Positions 42,674 through 52,088 are shown, counted from the first letter of the stretch. The stretch: 64,000 nucleotides of DNA from Bacillota bacterium (GCA_012837715.1 DUQR01000033.1:62001-126000); one strand, 5' to 3'. A program made the numbers and translations. Notes: generated by a model from the sequence alone, not told the origin.

Positions 42674-43789
42674 TCAAAAGGGGTAACTTAAACGCATGGC
42701 GATGGAAGTGGTCTTTGGCGGGTCATCACTCAAAGATAACAAAAGATTGAGCTCCAGATCGATATTACCGGGGAGAGTATTTTGATACCTGGGGATGACC
42801 AAATACTTACCCCCGCCCGGATTGGTGATGGTCGTCAAGGACACTGCGGAAAAATCATCGATCGGGTAAGCCAGGGTGCAGGTTAAAAGGTTGGTTCTTT
42901 CCCCGTCGCAGCCCAGTGTTATAAACTGGCCGAGCAACTGGGAGAGATTACTGCCGTCAAGGAGCAGATACTCCATTTGCATTGTCAGCTTGCTGTAATA
43001 ACCAACATTATAACTGTAATCCGCCCCGATTAAGTAGCTGTTACCGCTCTCGCCCGCCCCGCCAAAATAGTGGCCGAAGGCGCCGTAAACCCCCAAATCC
43101 CCCAGATCGCCCTTGAAGGTAAAGCCGGCCCGCCGCCGGGGAAGGGGAGCAACACCGGGTAACCTTGGGATCCCTTGCCCTTGTCCTTGCCCGCCCGGCC
43201 CTGCCGCCGGTTCCTGCATATAGTTGAGGGTCAGGTCGTAGCCCTTTACGCCAAACCTGCCTCTGACCCCCCATTTCATTTTCTCCGCTTTGAAATCAAA
43301 TCCCGTGGGAAAAGAAGCTACCAGCGCCAGACTGGAGTTCCAGTTCAACGGGATATAGGCTTCCACCGCATCCGTAAATTTACTGTCATTCTCTTTCTCC
43401 AAGGCCTCTGCGCCAATGGTGTAATCCACCGGGTTCAATAAGGACCCAAAGGACCAGGAGACCGGTTGCCGGCCAACGGTCAAATGAAAGCGGGGAAAAC
43501 GGTGTTTCACGTAAAGCTTTTTCGTGAAATAGCTTGCCTCTTTACCTGCAGTCAACCCCTGCAAGGGATGATCAATCCGGAAGGCGTAACTAAACTCCGT
43601 CTTCCCCAGTGAAGGCAGGTCAAGTTCCAGTTCCAAGTGGTCTTTTAATTCATCGGTAAAGGCCCCGCTTTCAAACCAGGTTCCTCTGTAAAAAAGCTCA
43701 GCCTTGCCTCCGGCCTCAACCGCCAATACCTGGGTCGCCGCCAAAAGCCCGCCCATTATAAGGAATAAAACTATTAATACCTTGCGCAC
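42674..43789 (-). CDS. Putative outer-membrane beta-barrel (porin-like) protein
   Basis: Signal peptide (MRKVLIVLFLIMGGLLAATQVLA), alternating beta-strand pattern, VGRQPVSWSFGSLLNPVDYTIGAEALEKEN, C-terminal ...SIAMRLSYPF ending in Phe; GTG 43789 behind aaggaggt. Confidence 0.7.
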   Translation of the reverse strand: MRKVLIVLFLIMGGLLAATQVLAVEAGGKAELFYRGTWFESGAFTDELKDHLELELDLPSLGKTEFSYAFRIDHPLQGLTAGKEASYFTKKLYVKHRFPRFHLTVGRQPVSWSFGSLLNPVDYTIGAEALEKENDSKFTDAVEAYIPLNWNSSLALVASFPTGFDFKAEKMKWGVRGRFGVKGYDLTLNYMQEPAAGPGGQGQGQGIPRLPGVAPLPRRRAGFTFKGDLGDLGVYGAFGHYFGGAGESGNSYLIGADYSYNVGYYSKLTMQMEYLLLDGSNLSQLLGQFITLGCDGERTNLLTCTLAYPIDDFSAVSLTTITNPGGGKYLVIPRYQNTLPGNIDLELNLLLSLSDDPPKTTSIAMRLSYPF

Positions 43790-43807
43790 CGGGAAAACCT
43801 CCTTCTT

Positions 43808-43856
43808 GTCATTCGGTGCTCGGGACTCGTTGCTCGTCACCCGTCGCTCGTGCCCG
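43808..43856. repeat. Degenerate 7-nt tandem repeat (about 7 units)
   Basis: gtcattc ggtgctc gggactc gttgctc gtcaccc gtcgctc gtgcccg. Confidence 0.7.
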
Positions 43857-44202
43857 TGCTCAACATGCCGTTGGAAGCTGATGTGCTCGTGTACAAGCAT
43901 CCCGTTGGAGTAAAGCACCCAAAATAGACCCAAGCCCGGCGCTCAACCCCAGTGCGCCGGGGGGCTGCCCTTGCCCGATTACCGACTGGCCAACCTTCAA
44001 GTCCAGCTAGCGGCGTCAGCACCAAGCAGGACTAGGCGCGAGGGAGGACGGAGCGCAGATAATACTTGGGTATATCGAGCACCGCCCGGACCGAGCAACG
44101 ACGTCATGCGCCGGTGATCACGCCGCGTCAGCCGGCAATCCGGCAAAATACCATCAGCCTTTCTCCCCCTCGCAACTCGTTACCCATTGCCCGGCTCGTC
44201 CC

Positions 44203-44961
44203 CTACCGCAAATTCTCCAGGGTGAAAGTCCCCTCCGGGATCTCCGGATTGAACTCTATGTTCTTGATAATAAACTCAGTCCGGGTATCTTTCCGCAGCT
44301 TATCCTCCATCACCGACGCCAGCGGGTACCAACGGCCCTCAATCTCCTGCACCTTGGTCACGGTCATCACCTTCAGCAGCCGTCCGCTCCGCGCATACAA
44401 CTCTTCCTTGAGCCCGACAAATCTTTCTTTGTCGATCCAGGACTTCCGCCGGTAATAGGAGACTTCCTTCCCTTCAAACGCCGTTCCCTCCAGAACATAA
44501 CAGGGGCGGCCGTCGAGTTCTTCCTCCCCGACCAACTCAAATTGGTACAAATCGATCAGCTTATCTGCTTCCATCATATCCTGGTAGGAGAAATCACTCC
44601 CCATGATCCCCTGGTTCAGCATGTGCCCGGAGATTTTCACCAGATCCTCAGCGTCGGGGAAGAACATCCAGAGATCATCACCGCGTTTAAGGAACTTCGT
44701 CCCCCGGTCCCGGGGGTTGGTGAAAACAACCAAACCATTATCACCCTGGCCATAAGAGGTCATGGTTTTGACGATTCGCCGGTTCCGGTTGATAATAACC
44801 AACTCCGCCTCAGCCCTTGCCGAGTCATAGTATTCATTGTCATCCCGCCGTCTGATGATCTCTTCCGCCGTCAACGCGCCGTAGGCCACCGAAAAAATGC
44901 CGGCGATGAGGATTAGGATGAGAATGATCGAAGCAGTCAGGCCAACCGTTTTCTTTTTCAT
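44203..44961 (-). CDS. LolA-like outer membrane lipoprotein-sorting protein
   Basis: Signal peptide then LTAEEIIRRRDDNEYYDSARAEAELVIINRNRRIVKTMTSYGQGDNGLVVFTNPRDRGTKFLKRGDDLWMFFPDAEDLVKISGHMLNQGIMGSDFSYQDMM; typical of the LolA-fold family. Confidence 0.85.
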   Translation of the reverse strand: MKKKTVGLTASIILILILIAGIFSVAYGALTAEEIIRRRDDNEYYDSARAEAELVIINRNRRIVKTMTSYGQGDNGLVVFTNPRDRGTKFLKRGDDLWMFFPDAEDLVKISGHMLNQGIMGSDFSYQDMMEADKLIDLYQFELVGEEELDGRPCYVLEGTAFEGKEVSYYRRKSWIDKERFVGLKEELYARSGRLLKVMTVTKVQEIEGRWYPLASVMEDKLRKDTRTEFIIKNIEFNPEIPEGTFTLENLR

Positions 44962-45114
44962 AGGATATAACTCCTTTCCGTTTTTCTGCCTTCCCTCTCT
45001 ATTTTTCTCTCATCAAGGCTCCAAAGGCAAACCCGCTCACCTAGCTATCCACAACTATTTACGATTGCTGCAGCTATCCCCCGCCATCCCGATTCTTCGC
45101 CCCGTAGCCGGCCT

Positions 45115-46371
45115 TTACGCCCGCATGGCTTCTGTGGGTTCAAATCGCGCCGCCCGCCGGGCCGGGATTACGCAGGCGATGGTGACAATCACCACACCCA
45201 GGAAAAAGGCGAAAACCGTATTCCCCGGTGAAGACAGGGGGTAAACCATGGAGTTAAAAACAATCTCCGCACTGAAACCGCTGGTCGCCGCAGAAAAGTC
45301 AATCCCGTTTTTGGCAAAATACCCGTTGAGCAGGGAACCGCAAACAGCCCCGATCAAGCTGCCGGTCACGCCCATGATGGCGCCTTCCGTGAGAAATAAA
45401 CGCATAATATCTTTACTTTCCAAACCCAGCGCTGACATCATCCCGATCTCTCGTGTCCGTTCCTTGACGATCATCAGCATCGTATTGATCACCACGATAC
45501 AGGCTAGCAGCACAAGGAAGATATAGATCTGGTTATAGATTACCTTGGCTATGTCCATGAAGAATATCAAATCGCTGGTCTCTTTATAACCCAAAGCCAG
45601 ATACCGGCCGTCTGCTCCGTATTCGGCCAAGAGGGCTTGGACCCGCGGTAAAACTTGGGACACCAGCTTCCGATCGGGCGTCGCCAGCAACAACTCGGTG
45701 ACCTGCCCATCCATTTCCAGGAGGCGTTGCGCCTGGTCCAACGGGAGATAAAAGACAACCTCGTCTAAAAGTTTTATACCGCTTTTCGTCCGCCCTACGA
45801 TATTAAAGGTCACTCCTCTTAGCGAATTGAAGGCCGTATTAAAGACGATGGTTACCTTCTCGCCCACCCGCCGGTTGATCTTCGCCAAGAGGGCCGTGCC
45901 CATCAACACCTCCAACCGGCCGGGCTGGGGCATCCTTCCTTCAACCAGATAGTCTTCAATTCCGGTAAAGGCCGTTTCCAGTTCCGGGTCGACTCCCCAT
46001 CCACCCATGGTGACCAGTTCGTCCCCGGTGCTGACCATCGCGCCAAACTTCAACCTGGGGACAACCATCGCCACACCCTCTACTTTTTCAAGGGCCGCGA
46101 TCATTTCAGCCAACCCCCCGCCATTCAAACCGTCCACCGGATAATTCAAAGGCAATAGCCGTTGTTCGTCCCGGTACTCATGGGTAATCAGTTTAATATG
46201 GCCGGAATCGTATTGAATATGCTCAAGGGTGAGATTATCAATTAAGCCGACAACATAACCCCTGGCAAAAACGACGATCATCACGGAAAAGGCAATGGCG
46301 ATAATGGAGACAAAGGTCCGCAATTTGTGCCGGAAGAGGTTTTTAAAAGCCAGTCGCGTCAGAAATCCCAT
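45115..46371 (-). CDS. FtsX/LolC-type ABC transporter permease (type B, copy 1)
   Basis: MGFLTRLAFKNLFRHKLRTFVSIIAIAFSVMIVVFARGYVVG; four-TM MacB/FtsX topology; TREIGMMSALGLESKDIMRLFLTEGAIMGVTGSLIGAVCG. Confidence 0.92.
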   Translation of the reverse strand: MGFLTRLAFKNLFRHKLRTFVSIIAIAFSVMIVVFARGYVVGLIDNLTLEHIQYDSGHIKLITHEYRDEQRLLPLNYPVDGLNGGGLAEMIAALEKVEGVAMVVPRLKFGAMVSTGDELVTMGGWGVDPELETAFTGIEDYLVEGRMPQPGRLEVLMGTALLAKINRRVGEKVTIVFNTAFNSLRGVTFNIVGRTKSGIKLLDEVVFYLPLDQAQRLLEMDGQVTELLLATPDRKLVSQVLPRVQALLAEYGADGRYLALGYKETSDLIFFMDIAKVIYNQIYIFLVLLACIVVINTMLMIVKERTREIGMMSALGLESKDIMRLFLTEGAIMGVTGSLIGAVCGSLLNGYFAKNGIDFSAATSGFSAEIVFNSMVYPLSSPGNTVFAFFLGVVIVTIACVIPARRAARFEPTEAMRA

Positions 46372-46383
46372 CCTGACACCCCC

Positions 46384-47634
46384 TTATTTGGGATAAATAG
46401 CCTTAATCGGGTCTTTGTCCGCCGCCCAGTAGGCCGGGAGGATACTGGAGAAAAGCGAGACAATAACCCCAAAGGCAAAGACGGTAACAAAGGACAATGG
46501 ATTCCAAACCCCGTAGATCTTTCCGACGACCGGGATCCCGTAGGGTGCCATATCAATGATTCCGGAGAAATCCAAACCAACAACGGTAAAAACCCCCACC
46601 CCGGCCAGGCCCAGCAAAACGCCGAGGATCCCGCCTAAAACCCCGATACCGGTTGATTCCAGGACGAAGGTGTAGATGACCTCTTTTGTCTGGAAGCCCA
46701 TGGCTTTCATCATCCCGATCTCTTCCATCCGCTCCAGGGCCGCCAGGATTACCGTGTTAATAATGGCAATGGCGGCAATCAGCAAAATAATCACCATAAT
46801 CAGCCGGTTCCCCATCTGTTTCGCGCCGGCCACGGTGACGGCCTCCAATTGGTCCCAGGAATAGACTGCCAGTCGGGGGTTGATGGTTTGCAACTGTTCT
46901 GCCAGTTCCTTGGCTACTCCGGGCGCCCGGTTCTTGTTTTCCAGCTTCATCAGGACCTTACTCACCCGGTCCCCCACGGCCAAGGCCTCCTGCGCCACGT
47001 CCAGCGGGACGTAGACGAGGCCCTCGTTGACCAAGGGGTTCCCGGTGTGGATCACCCCTGTGATCTCCGCTTCAATCGTATTAAAGGTTTCGTGCCTATC
47101 CTTCACCAGCAATGTAAGGTAATCGCCGGGCTGCACTTTTAAAAGATCCGCCAGCCTCTTCCCGATCACCGCCGGAGAGACGCCAAAGGCCCGGCGCTCG
47201 CCGACGCGAAACATCTCGCCCTCCACAAAATAGTCTGTGAGGTTGATTACGCCGGCAAAATCCGGCGGGTTGATCCCCCGGCCGATCACCGGCAACTCGT
47301 TGACCCCGTTGCTCACCATGGCCTGAAAATTCAGTTCTGCGGAGGACCCCAGGTAACCGGGGACATTTTTGACCGCGGTCATCAGCTCCGGTTCGGGGGT
47401 GATCAGATTCTTCAAGGGGAGTTTCTCTTCTTCCGCCCAGTATTCTTCGGTAACCACCTGGAGATGGCCTGCTTCGTAATTAATAATCATCTCGTAGGAC
47501 ATCTCCGTCATCCCGCCAATCAGGGAGTCCAAAAGCAGGTAGAAAAAGACGGCAAAAGCAATGATACTGGCGGTAATCAGGGTCCGGTTCCGGTGCCGGG
47601 CCAGGTTTTTCAAGGCCAGCTTGGTCAGGAACAT
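46384..47634 (-). CDS. FtsX/LolC-type ABC transporter permease (type A, copy 1)
   Basis: MFLTKLALKNLARHRNRTLITASIIAFAVFFYLLLDSLIGGMTEMSYEMIINYEAGHLQV; MEEIGMMKAMGFQTKEVIYTFVLESTGIGVLGGILG. Confidence 0.92.
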   Translation of the reverse strand: MFLTKLALKNLARHRNRTLITASIIAFAVFFYLLLDSLIGGMTEMSYEMIINYEAGHLQVVTEEYWAEEEKLPLKNLITPEPELMTAVKNVPGYLGSSAELNFQAMVSNGVNELPVIGRGINPPDFAGVINLTDYFVEGEMFRVGERRAFGVSPAVIGKRLADLLKVQPGDYLTLLVKDRHETFNTIEAEITGVIHTGNPLVNEGLVYVPLDVAQEALAVGDRVSKVLMKLENKNRAPGVAKELAEQLQTINPRLAVYSWDQLEAVTVAGAKQMGNRLIMVIILLIAAIAIINTVILAALERMEEIGMMKAMGFQTKEVIYTFVLESTGIGVLGGILGVLLGLAGVGVFTVVGLDFSGIIDMAPYGIPVVGKIYGVWNPLSFVTVFAFGVIVSLFSSILPAYWAADKDPIKAIYPK

Positions 47635-47637
47635 CCC

Positions 47638-48327
47638 CTATTCCCTCCTTTGGTCTTTGGCCACCTGCCCGTCCCTGATCTCGATCAAGCGCCGGGCATA
47701 TTCCATCACCAATGGGTCATGGGTGGAGAAGATGAAAGTCGTCCCCAGTTCCCGGTTCATCTTGGCCATCACCTGGAGCACCTCTTCGCTGGTTTTGGAG
47801 TCCAGGTTGGCAGAGGGTTCGTCGGCCAAGACCAGTTTGGGTTCTTTCACCAACGCCCGGGCAATCGCCACCCGTTGTTTTTGCCCACCGGAGAGTTCAT
47901 TGGGTTTCCGGTTTTCCAGCCCGGCCAGGCCCACCGCCGCCAAAATCCGCATGACCCGGTCTCTGATCTCTTTTTTTTCATATTTATTGACCAACCTAAT
48001 GGCAAACTCCACATTTTCGTAGGCCGTTAAGACCGGGATCAGGTTGTAACTTTGGAAGACAAAGCCTACATGGTGCCTTCTAATTATGGCCAGGTCCTTT
48101 TTGTCCAGCCCGCCCAGTTCCTGACCGTCAAAGATGATCGTTCCCGCGGTCGGCCGGTCAAGGCACCCGATGAGGTTGAGGAGCGTCGTCTTCCCGGAGC
48201 CGGAAGGCCCAAAAATGGTGGTGAATTCCCCCTTTTCCACTGTGAGATCGATCCCCCGCAAAGCCGGGACCTCAATTTTTCCCTGGTCATATATTTTTGT
48301 AAGCCCGCGCATCTCCAGTAATGCCAT
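47638..48327 (-). CDS. LolD/MacB-type ABC transporter ATP-binding protein
   Basis: Walker A GPSGSGKTTLLN, Q-loop QSYNLIPVLTAYENV, signature LSGGQKQRVAIARALVKEPKLVLADEPSANLDS. Confidence 0.96.
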   Translation of the reverse strand: MALLEMRGLTKIYDQGKIEVPALRGIDLTVEKGEFTTIFGPSGSGKTTLLNLIGCLDRPTAGTIIFDGQELGGLDKKDLAIIRRHHVGFVFQSYNLIPVLTAYENVEFAIRLVNKYEKKEIRDRVMRILAAVGLAGLENRKPNELSGGQKQRVAIARALVKEPKLVLADEPSANLDSKTSEEVLQVMAKMNRELGTTFIFSTHDPLVMEYARRLIEIRDGQVAKDQRRE

Positions 48328-48363
48328 GCCAATACCTCCTTTTTTTCTATTGTCCGAGTGATG

Positions 48364-48461
48364 GTCGCTGGTTGTTCGTCACTCGTCACTTATCGCTTGT
48401 CAGTCGTCGCTTATGGTTTGTCACTTATCACTTGTTGCTTATTATTTGCTGCGCGTCACGC
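48364..48461. repeat. Degenerate 7-nt tandem repeat (14 contiguous units)
   Basis: gtcgctg gttgttc gtcactc gtcactt atcgctt gtcagtc gtcgctt atggttt gtcactt atcactt gttgctt attattt gctgcgc gtcacgc. Confidence 0.85.
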
Positions 48462-48483
48462 GCCAACGTTTCTCCCGCCTTGC

Positions 48484-49755
48484 CTATTGTCCTCCTTCCC
48501 GCATGGCCGCGGTCGGCTGGAGCCGGGCGGCGCGCCGGGCCGGGAAGAGGCAGGCAAGGGTGACCACCACCACGCCCAGGACAAAGGCGAAGATGGCGTT
48601 GGCGGTTGAAGCCACCGGATAGAACATGGTATCAAAGAGCACCTCCGTATCCATCCCGGACAAGGCCTGGCCATAATCAAAACCGGTCTTGCCTAAATAG
48701 GCGGTGAGCAGGTGGCCCAGGACCGAACCCACCAGGCTCCCGGCGATGCCCATGAAAGCACCCTCAATTACAAAGAGTTGTAAGATGTTCTTCGCTTCCA
48801 GGCCCAGAGCGGTCATCATGCCGATCTCCCGCGTCCGTTCCCGGATAATCATGATCATGGTATTAATCACAACAATACAGGAGAGCAGGACCAGGAAGAA
48901 ATAGACATAGTTGAAGATAAGCTCCGACAGATCCATTAAGGGAATTAAATCACTGGTCTCCCGGTAACTCAAAGCCAGGTAACGGCTGTCCTCCCCGGCC
49001 CGGACCAGCAAGGCCTTGACCTCCGGCAGGACCTGGGGAACCAGTTCCGGATCGGCGGTCACCAGCAATAACTCGGTAACCTGCCCTTCCATCTCCAAAA
49101 GCCGTTGCGCCTGGTCCAGCGGCAGATAAAAGACCATTTCGTTCAGGAGTTTTAAGCCGCTGTCGATCCGCCCGACGATCTCAAAGGTAACACCGCGCAT
49201 CGAACCATAGGCCGTATTAAAGACAACCGTTACCTTCTCCCCGACTTGACAGTTGATCTCCTCCAACAAGGCCGTGCCCATCACCACCTCTTGCCGGCCG
49301 GGCGTAACCATTCTCCCCTCCGCCAGATAGTCCTCAATATCGGTAAAGGCCAGTTCAGCTTCGGGGTTTACCCCCCAGCCGCTCATACTGATTAACTTAT
49401 CGCCGGTACTGACCATGGCGCCAAATTTCAGTCTGGGGATAACCATCTCCACATGGTCAATCTCCCCAAGTGCGGCCATCATCTGCTCCAGCCCACCTCC
49501 GGCCAGGCCGTCCACGGGGTAATTGAGGGTCAAGAGGCGTTCCCGCTTTTGGTACCCTTCATCAATAATCTTGATATGTCCGGAATTGTAATGCACATGG
49601 TCGGCAAAGACTTGCTCAACCATGCCAACGATTATTCCCCTGCTAAAAACAACGATCATAACACCGAAAGCAATAGCGGCAATGGAAACGATGGTCCGCA
49701 GTTTACTTCGGAATAAATTCTTAAAGGCAATCTTCGCGAGGTATCTCACCACCAC
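48484..49755 (-). CDS. FtsX/LolC-type ABC transporter permease (type B, copy 2)
   Basis: LAKIAFKNLFRSKLRTIVSIAAIAFGVMIVVFSRGIIVG...VIPRLKFGAMVSTGDKLISMSGWGVNPE; close paralog of 45115-46371. Confidence 0.92.
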   Translation of the reverse strand: MVVRYLAKIAFKNLFRSKLRTIVSIAAIAFGVMIVVFSRGIIVGMVEQVFADHVHYNSGHIKIIDEGYQKRERLLTLNYPVDGLAGGGLEQMMAALGEIDHVEMVIPRLKFGAMVSTGDKLISMSGWGVNPEAELAFTDIEDYLAEGRMVTPGRQEVVMGTALLEEINCQVGEKVTVVFNTAYGSMRGVTFEIVGRIDSGLKLLNEMVFYLPLDQAQRLLEMEGQVTELLLVTADPELVPQVLPEVKALLVRAGEDSRYLALSYRETSDLIPLMDLSELIFNYVYFFLVLLSCIVVINTMIMIIRERTREIGMMTALGLEAKNILQLFVIEGAFMGIAGSLVGSVLGHLLTAYLGKTGFDYGQALSGMDTEVLFDTMFYPVASTANAIFAFVLGVVVVTLACLFPARRAARLQPTAAMREGGQ

Positions 49756-49761
49756 ACCCCC

Positions 49762-51012
49762 TTAACGATGATAAATCGTCTTCACCGGGTCTTTGTTCGC
49801 CGCCCAGTAGGCCGGCAGGATGCTGGAGAGAGAAGAAACAATCACCACGAAAAGAAAGACCCAAGCAAAACCGGCGGGATTCCAGACCCCGTACAGTCTT
49901 CCCAGGATCGGTAGGCCAAAGGAGGCCAGGTCCATACTAACCAAACCGGCAAAGTCCACGCCGTATTTCACCATCGGCCAGACGCCGCCAACCCCCATGA
50001 GGACGCCAAGGATCCCGCCGATCATCCCGATCCCGGTCGATTCCAGGACAAACGCATAAACTACCTCTTTATTCTGCAAGCCCAGGGCCTTCATCATGCC
50101 GATCTCGCCCATCCGCTCCAGGGCGGCCAGGATTACCGTATTAATAACAGCAATCGCGCCAATCAAGAGAATGATGGCGAAAATAAGTTGTTTCTCGATT
50201 TCGGCGGCGCCAATAAAGGTAACCGCCTCCATTTCATCCCACGGGTAAACCGCCAGGTTACCGGCGCTCCCCTGTAATTGTCCTCCCAGTTCACCAGCGA
50301 GCTTGGAAGCTAAATCCTTATTCTCCAGCCGGATAATGACTTTGCTTACTTCCCCGGGGGTGTTAAGCCCCTGCTCAACTATGTCCAGGGGGAGATAGAC
50401 GATGTTTTGATTGACATTGGGGTTACTCGTATGAACTAGACCGGCAATCTCCGCGTCAATCGTGTTATAACTCCCGTCCTTATCCTTGACCAGGAGGGTG
50501 ATGTAATCACCCACGGCCAGGTCCATAAGGTCGGCAAGTCTTTTCCCCAGGACCGCCCGGTTTTCTCCTGGCGCAAACATCGAACCCTCGACAAACCGGT
50601 CTTCCAGGGCAAAAACCCGGCCGAAAGCTTCCGGATCAATTCCCTTGCCAATCACCGGGAGTTCATCCACGCCGTTGCCCAGCCGGGCCTGGAAATTCAG
50701 TTCCGGCGCAGCAGCCAGAAACCCCTCGACCTCCTGGATTTCCCTCTCCAGTTCCTCATCAAGTGTGAAGAGATGCTCCAGGGGGAGTTCCTTTTCTTCC
50801 GTTTCTTTCTCCCAATACTCCCTTGTCATTACCTGCAGGTGCCCGGTTTCATAATCGATAATCGTGGCATAGGACATCTCAATCATCCCGCCGATCAAAG
50901 AATCGTAGAGGATATAAGAGAGGACAGCAAAGGCAATGATGATTGAGGTGATTACCGTCCGGTTCCGGTGCCGGGCCAAGTTCTTAAAGGCCAGCCTGGT
51001 TAAGAAGAGCAT
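49762..51012 (-). CDS. FtsX/LolC-type ABC transporter permease (type A, copy 2)
   Basis: MLFLTRLAFKNLARHRNRTVITSIIIAFAVLSYILYDSLIGGMIEMSYATIIDYETGHLQVMTREYWE; close paralog of 46384-47634. Confidence 0.92.
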   Translation of the reverse strand: MLFLTRLAFKNLARHRNRTVITSIIIAFAVLSYILYDSLIGGMIEMSYATIIDYETGHLQVMTREYWEKETEEKELPLEHLFTLDEELEREIQEVEGFLAAAPELNFQARLGNGVDELPVIGKGIDPEAFGRVFALEDRFVEGSMFAPGENRAVLGKRLADLMDLAVGDYITLLVKDKDGSYNTIDAEIAGLVHTSNPNVNQNIVYLPLDIVEQGLNTPGEVSKVIIRLENKDLASKLAGELGGQLQGSAGNLAVYPWDEMEAVTFIGAAEIEKQLIFAIILLIGAIAVINTVILAALERMGEIGMMKALGLQNKEVVYAFVLESTGIGMIGGILGVLMGVGGVWPMVKYGVDFAGLVSMDLASFGLPILGRLYGVWNPAGFAWVFLFVVIVSSLSSILPAYWAANKDPVKTIYHR

Positions 51013-51161
51013 CCTGTTCCCTCCTTTGTGCTTTTGCGTTCAACGTCCTGTATCTTGACGCACCATTTAACGATACTGTGCTCCCGGTTACCGCCCGGCA
51101 AGACTTTCTTCTTTTAAAACAAGCGCAACCGTCGAGCGACGGGTACCGGGCGACGAGCCAG

Positions 51162-51797
51162 TCACTTCTTTTTCAACCCATTCTCGACGATATAAAGCAT
51201 CTGGTCGATAATGGCCATGTCATCCTGATCCACTTTCCCGTCGGCGTAGACGAAATCGCTTAAAGAAAAGGTCATGCCGGCGATCATGTGCGCGGCCAGT
51301 CGCGGATCAATGGCCGGGTCGATTTCCCCTTGCGCTTTGGCCTCTTCAAGCATTTGCCGGAAAAAATCAATGCCTTTATCGACATGTTCGCCAAAGATTT
51401 CCCGGTATAATGCTTTATCTTTCATGAGCATTAAACCGATGGGCAACAGGCGGGGGTTTTCTTTGGCAAAACGGATCCCGCTGCTAAAAGCCTCCCGGAG
51501 CAGCTGGAAAAAGGGATATTTCCCTTTGTTCTCCATCGTATCCCGGTTGATGTAGGAGATTTTCTTCTGGACCACCGCTTCCATTAAGTATTTAAAGAGA
51601 TCCATCTTATCCTCAAAATACTGGTAAAAACTGCCGACGGCAATCTCCGCCTGCTCCGCGATGGCCGTCACCCGCGCTTGGTGAAACGAGTGGGTGGCAA
51701 ACTCGTCAATCGCCGCATCGATGATTCTTTCCTGTTTCTCTTTGGGTAAGTTTAAAAATGTATCCTTCGGCACCGGATTCCCCCCTTTCGCCGGCAA
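51162..51797 (-). CDS. TetR/AcrR family transcriptional regulator
   Basis: KEKQERIIDAAIDEFATHSFHQARVTAIAEQAEIAVGSFYQYFEDKMDLFKYLMEAV; possible GTG start at 51773. Confidence 0.93.
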   Translation of the reverse strand: MPAKGGNPVPKDTFLNLPKEKQERIIDAAIDEFATHSFHQARVTAIAEQAEIAVGSFYQYFEDKMDLFKYLMEAVVQKKISYINRDTMENKGKYPFFQLLREAFSSGIRFAKENPRLLPIGLMLMKDKALYREIFGEHVDKGIDFFRQMLEEAKAQGEIDPAIDPRLAAHMIAGMTFSLSDFVYADGKVDQDDMAIIDQMLYIVENGLKKK

Positions 51798-52038
51798 TCC
51801 ATAACGCCGATGACCACCGGCAAATTGTTGTTTCTACTGGTTACCAGCCACAATTTTGTTAAATAGGCGAATATGAATTCATGTTCACATGAAGCTACAT
51901 TCATATTGTAAATTATTACAAGCAAATTGTCAAGCAAAGCTAAAATATATCCCTGTGGCGGTACCCATGGGAACATTTATGCTCGGCAATCCGGTTCATT
52001 ATTATCTTTCCATATCCATCGACAAACAGCAACAAAAG

Positions 52039-52088
52039 GGGCGGACTATGGACTTTCGCCGATTGGATTGCGCCCATACGGGACGTAC
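52039..52088 (-). repeat. Second copy (50 nt) of the putative group II intron 5' end
   Basis: gggcggactatggactttcgccgattggattgcgcccatacgggacgtac matches 42478-42527 at 46 of 50 positions. Confidence 0.75.

Noticed and set aside
47464-48030. 188-codon plus-strand ORF
   Set aside because: Antisense shadow across the ATPase/permease junction; composition rich in Q/H/P/G typical of a reverse frame.
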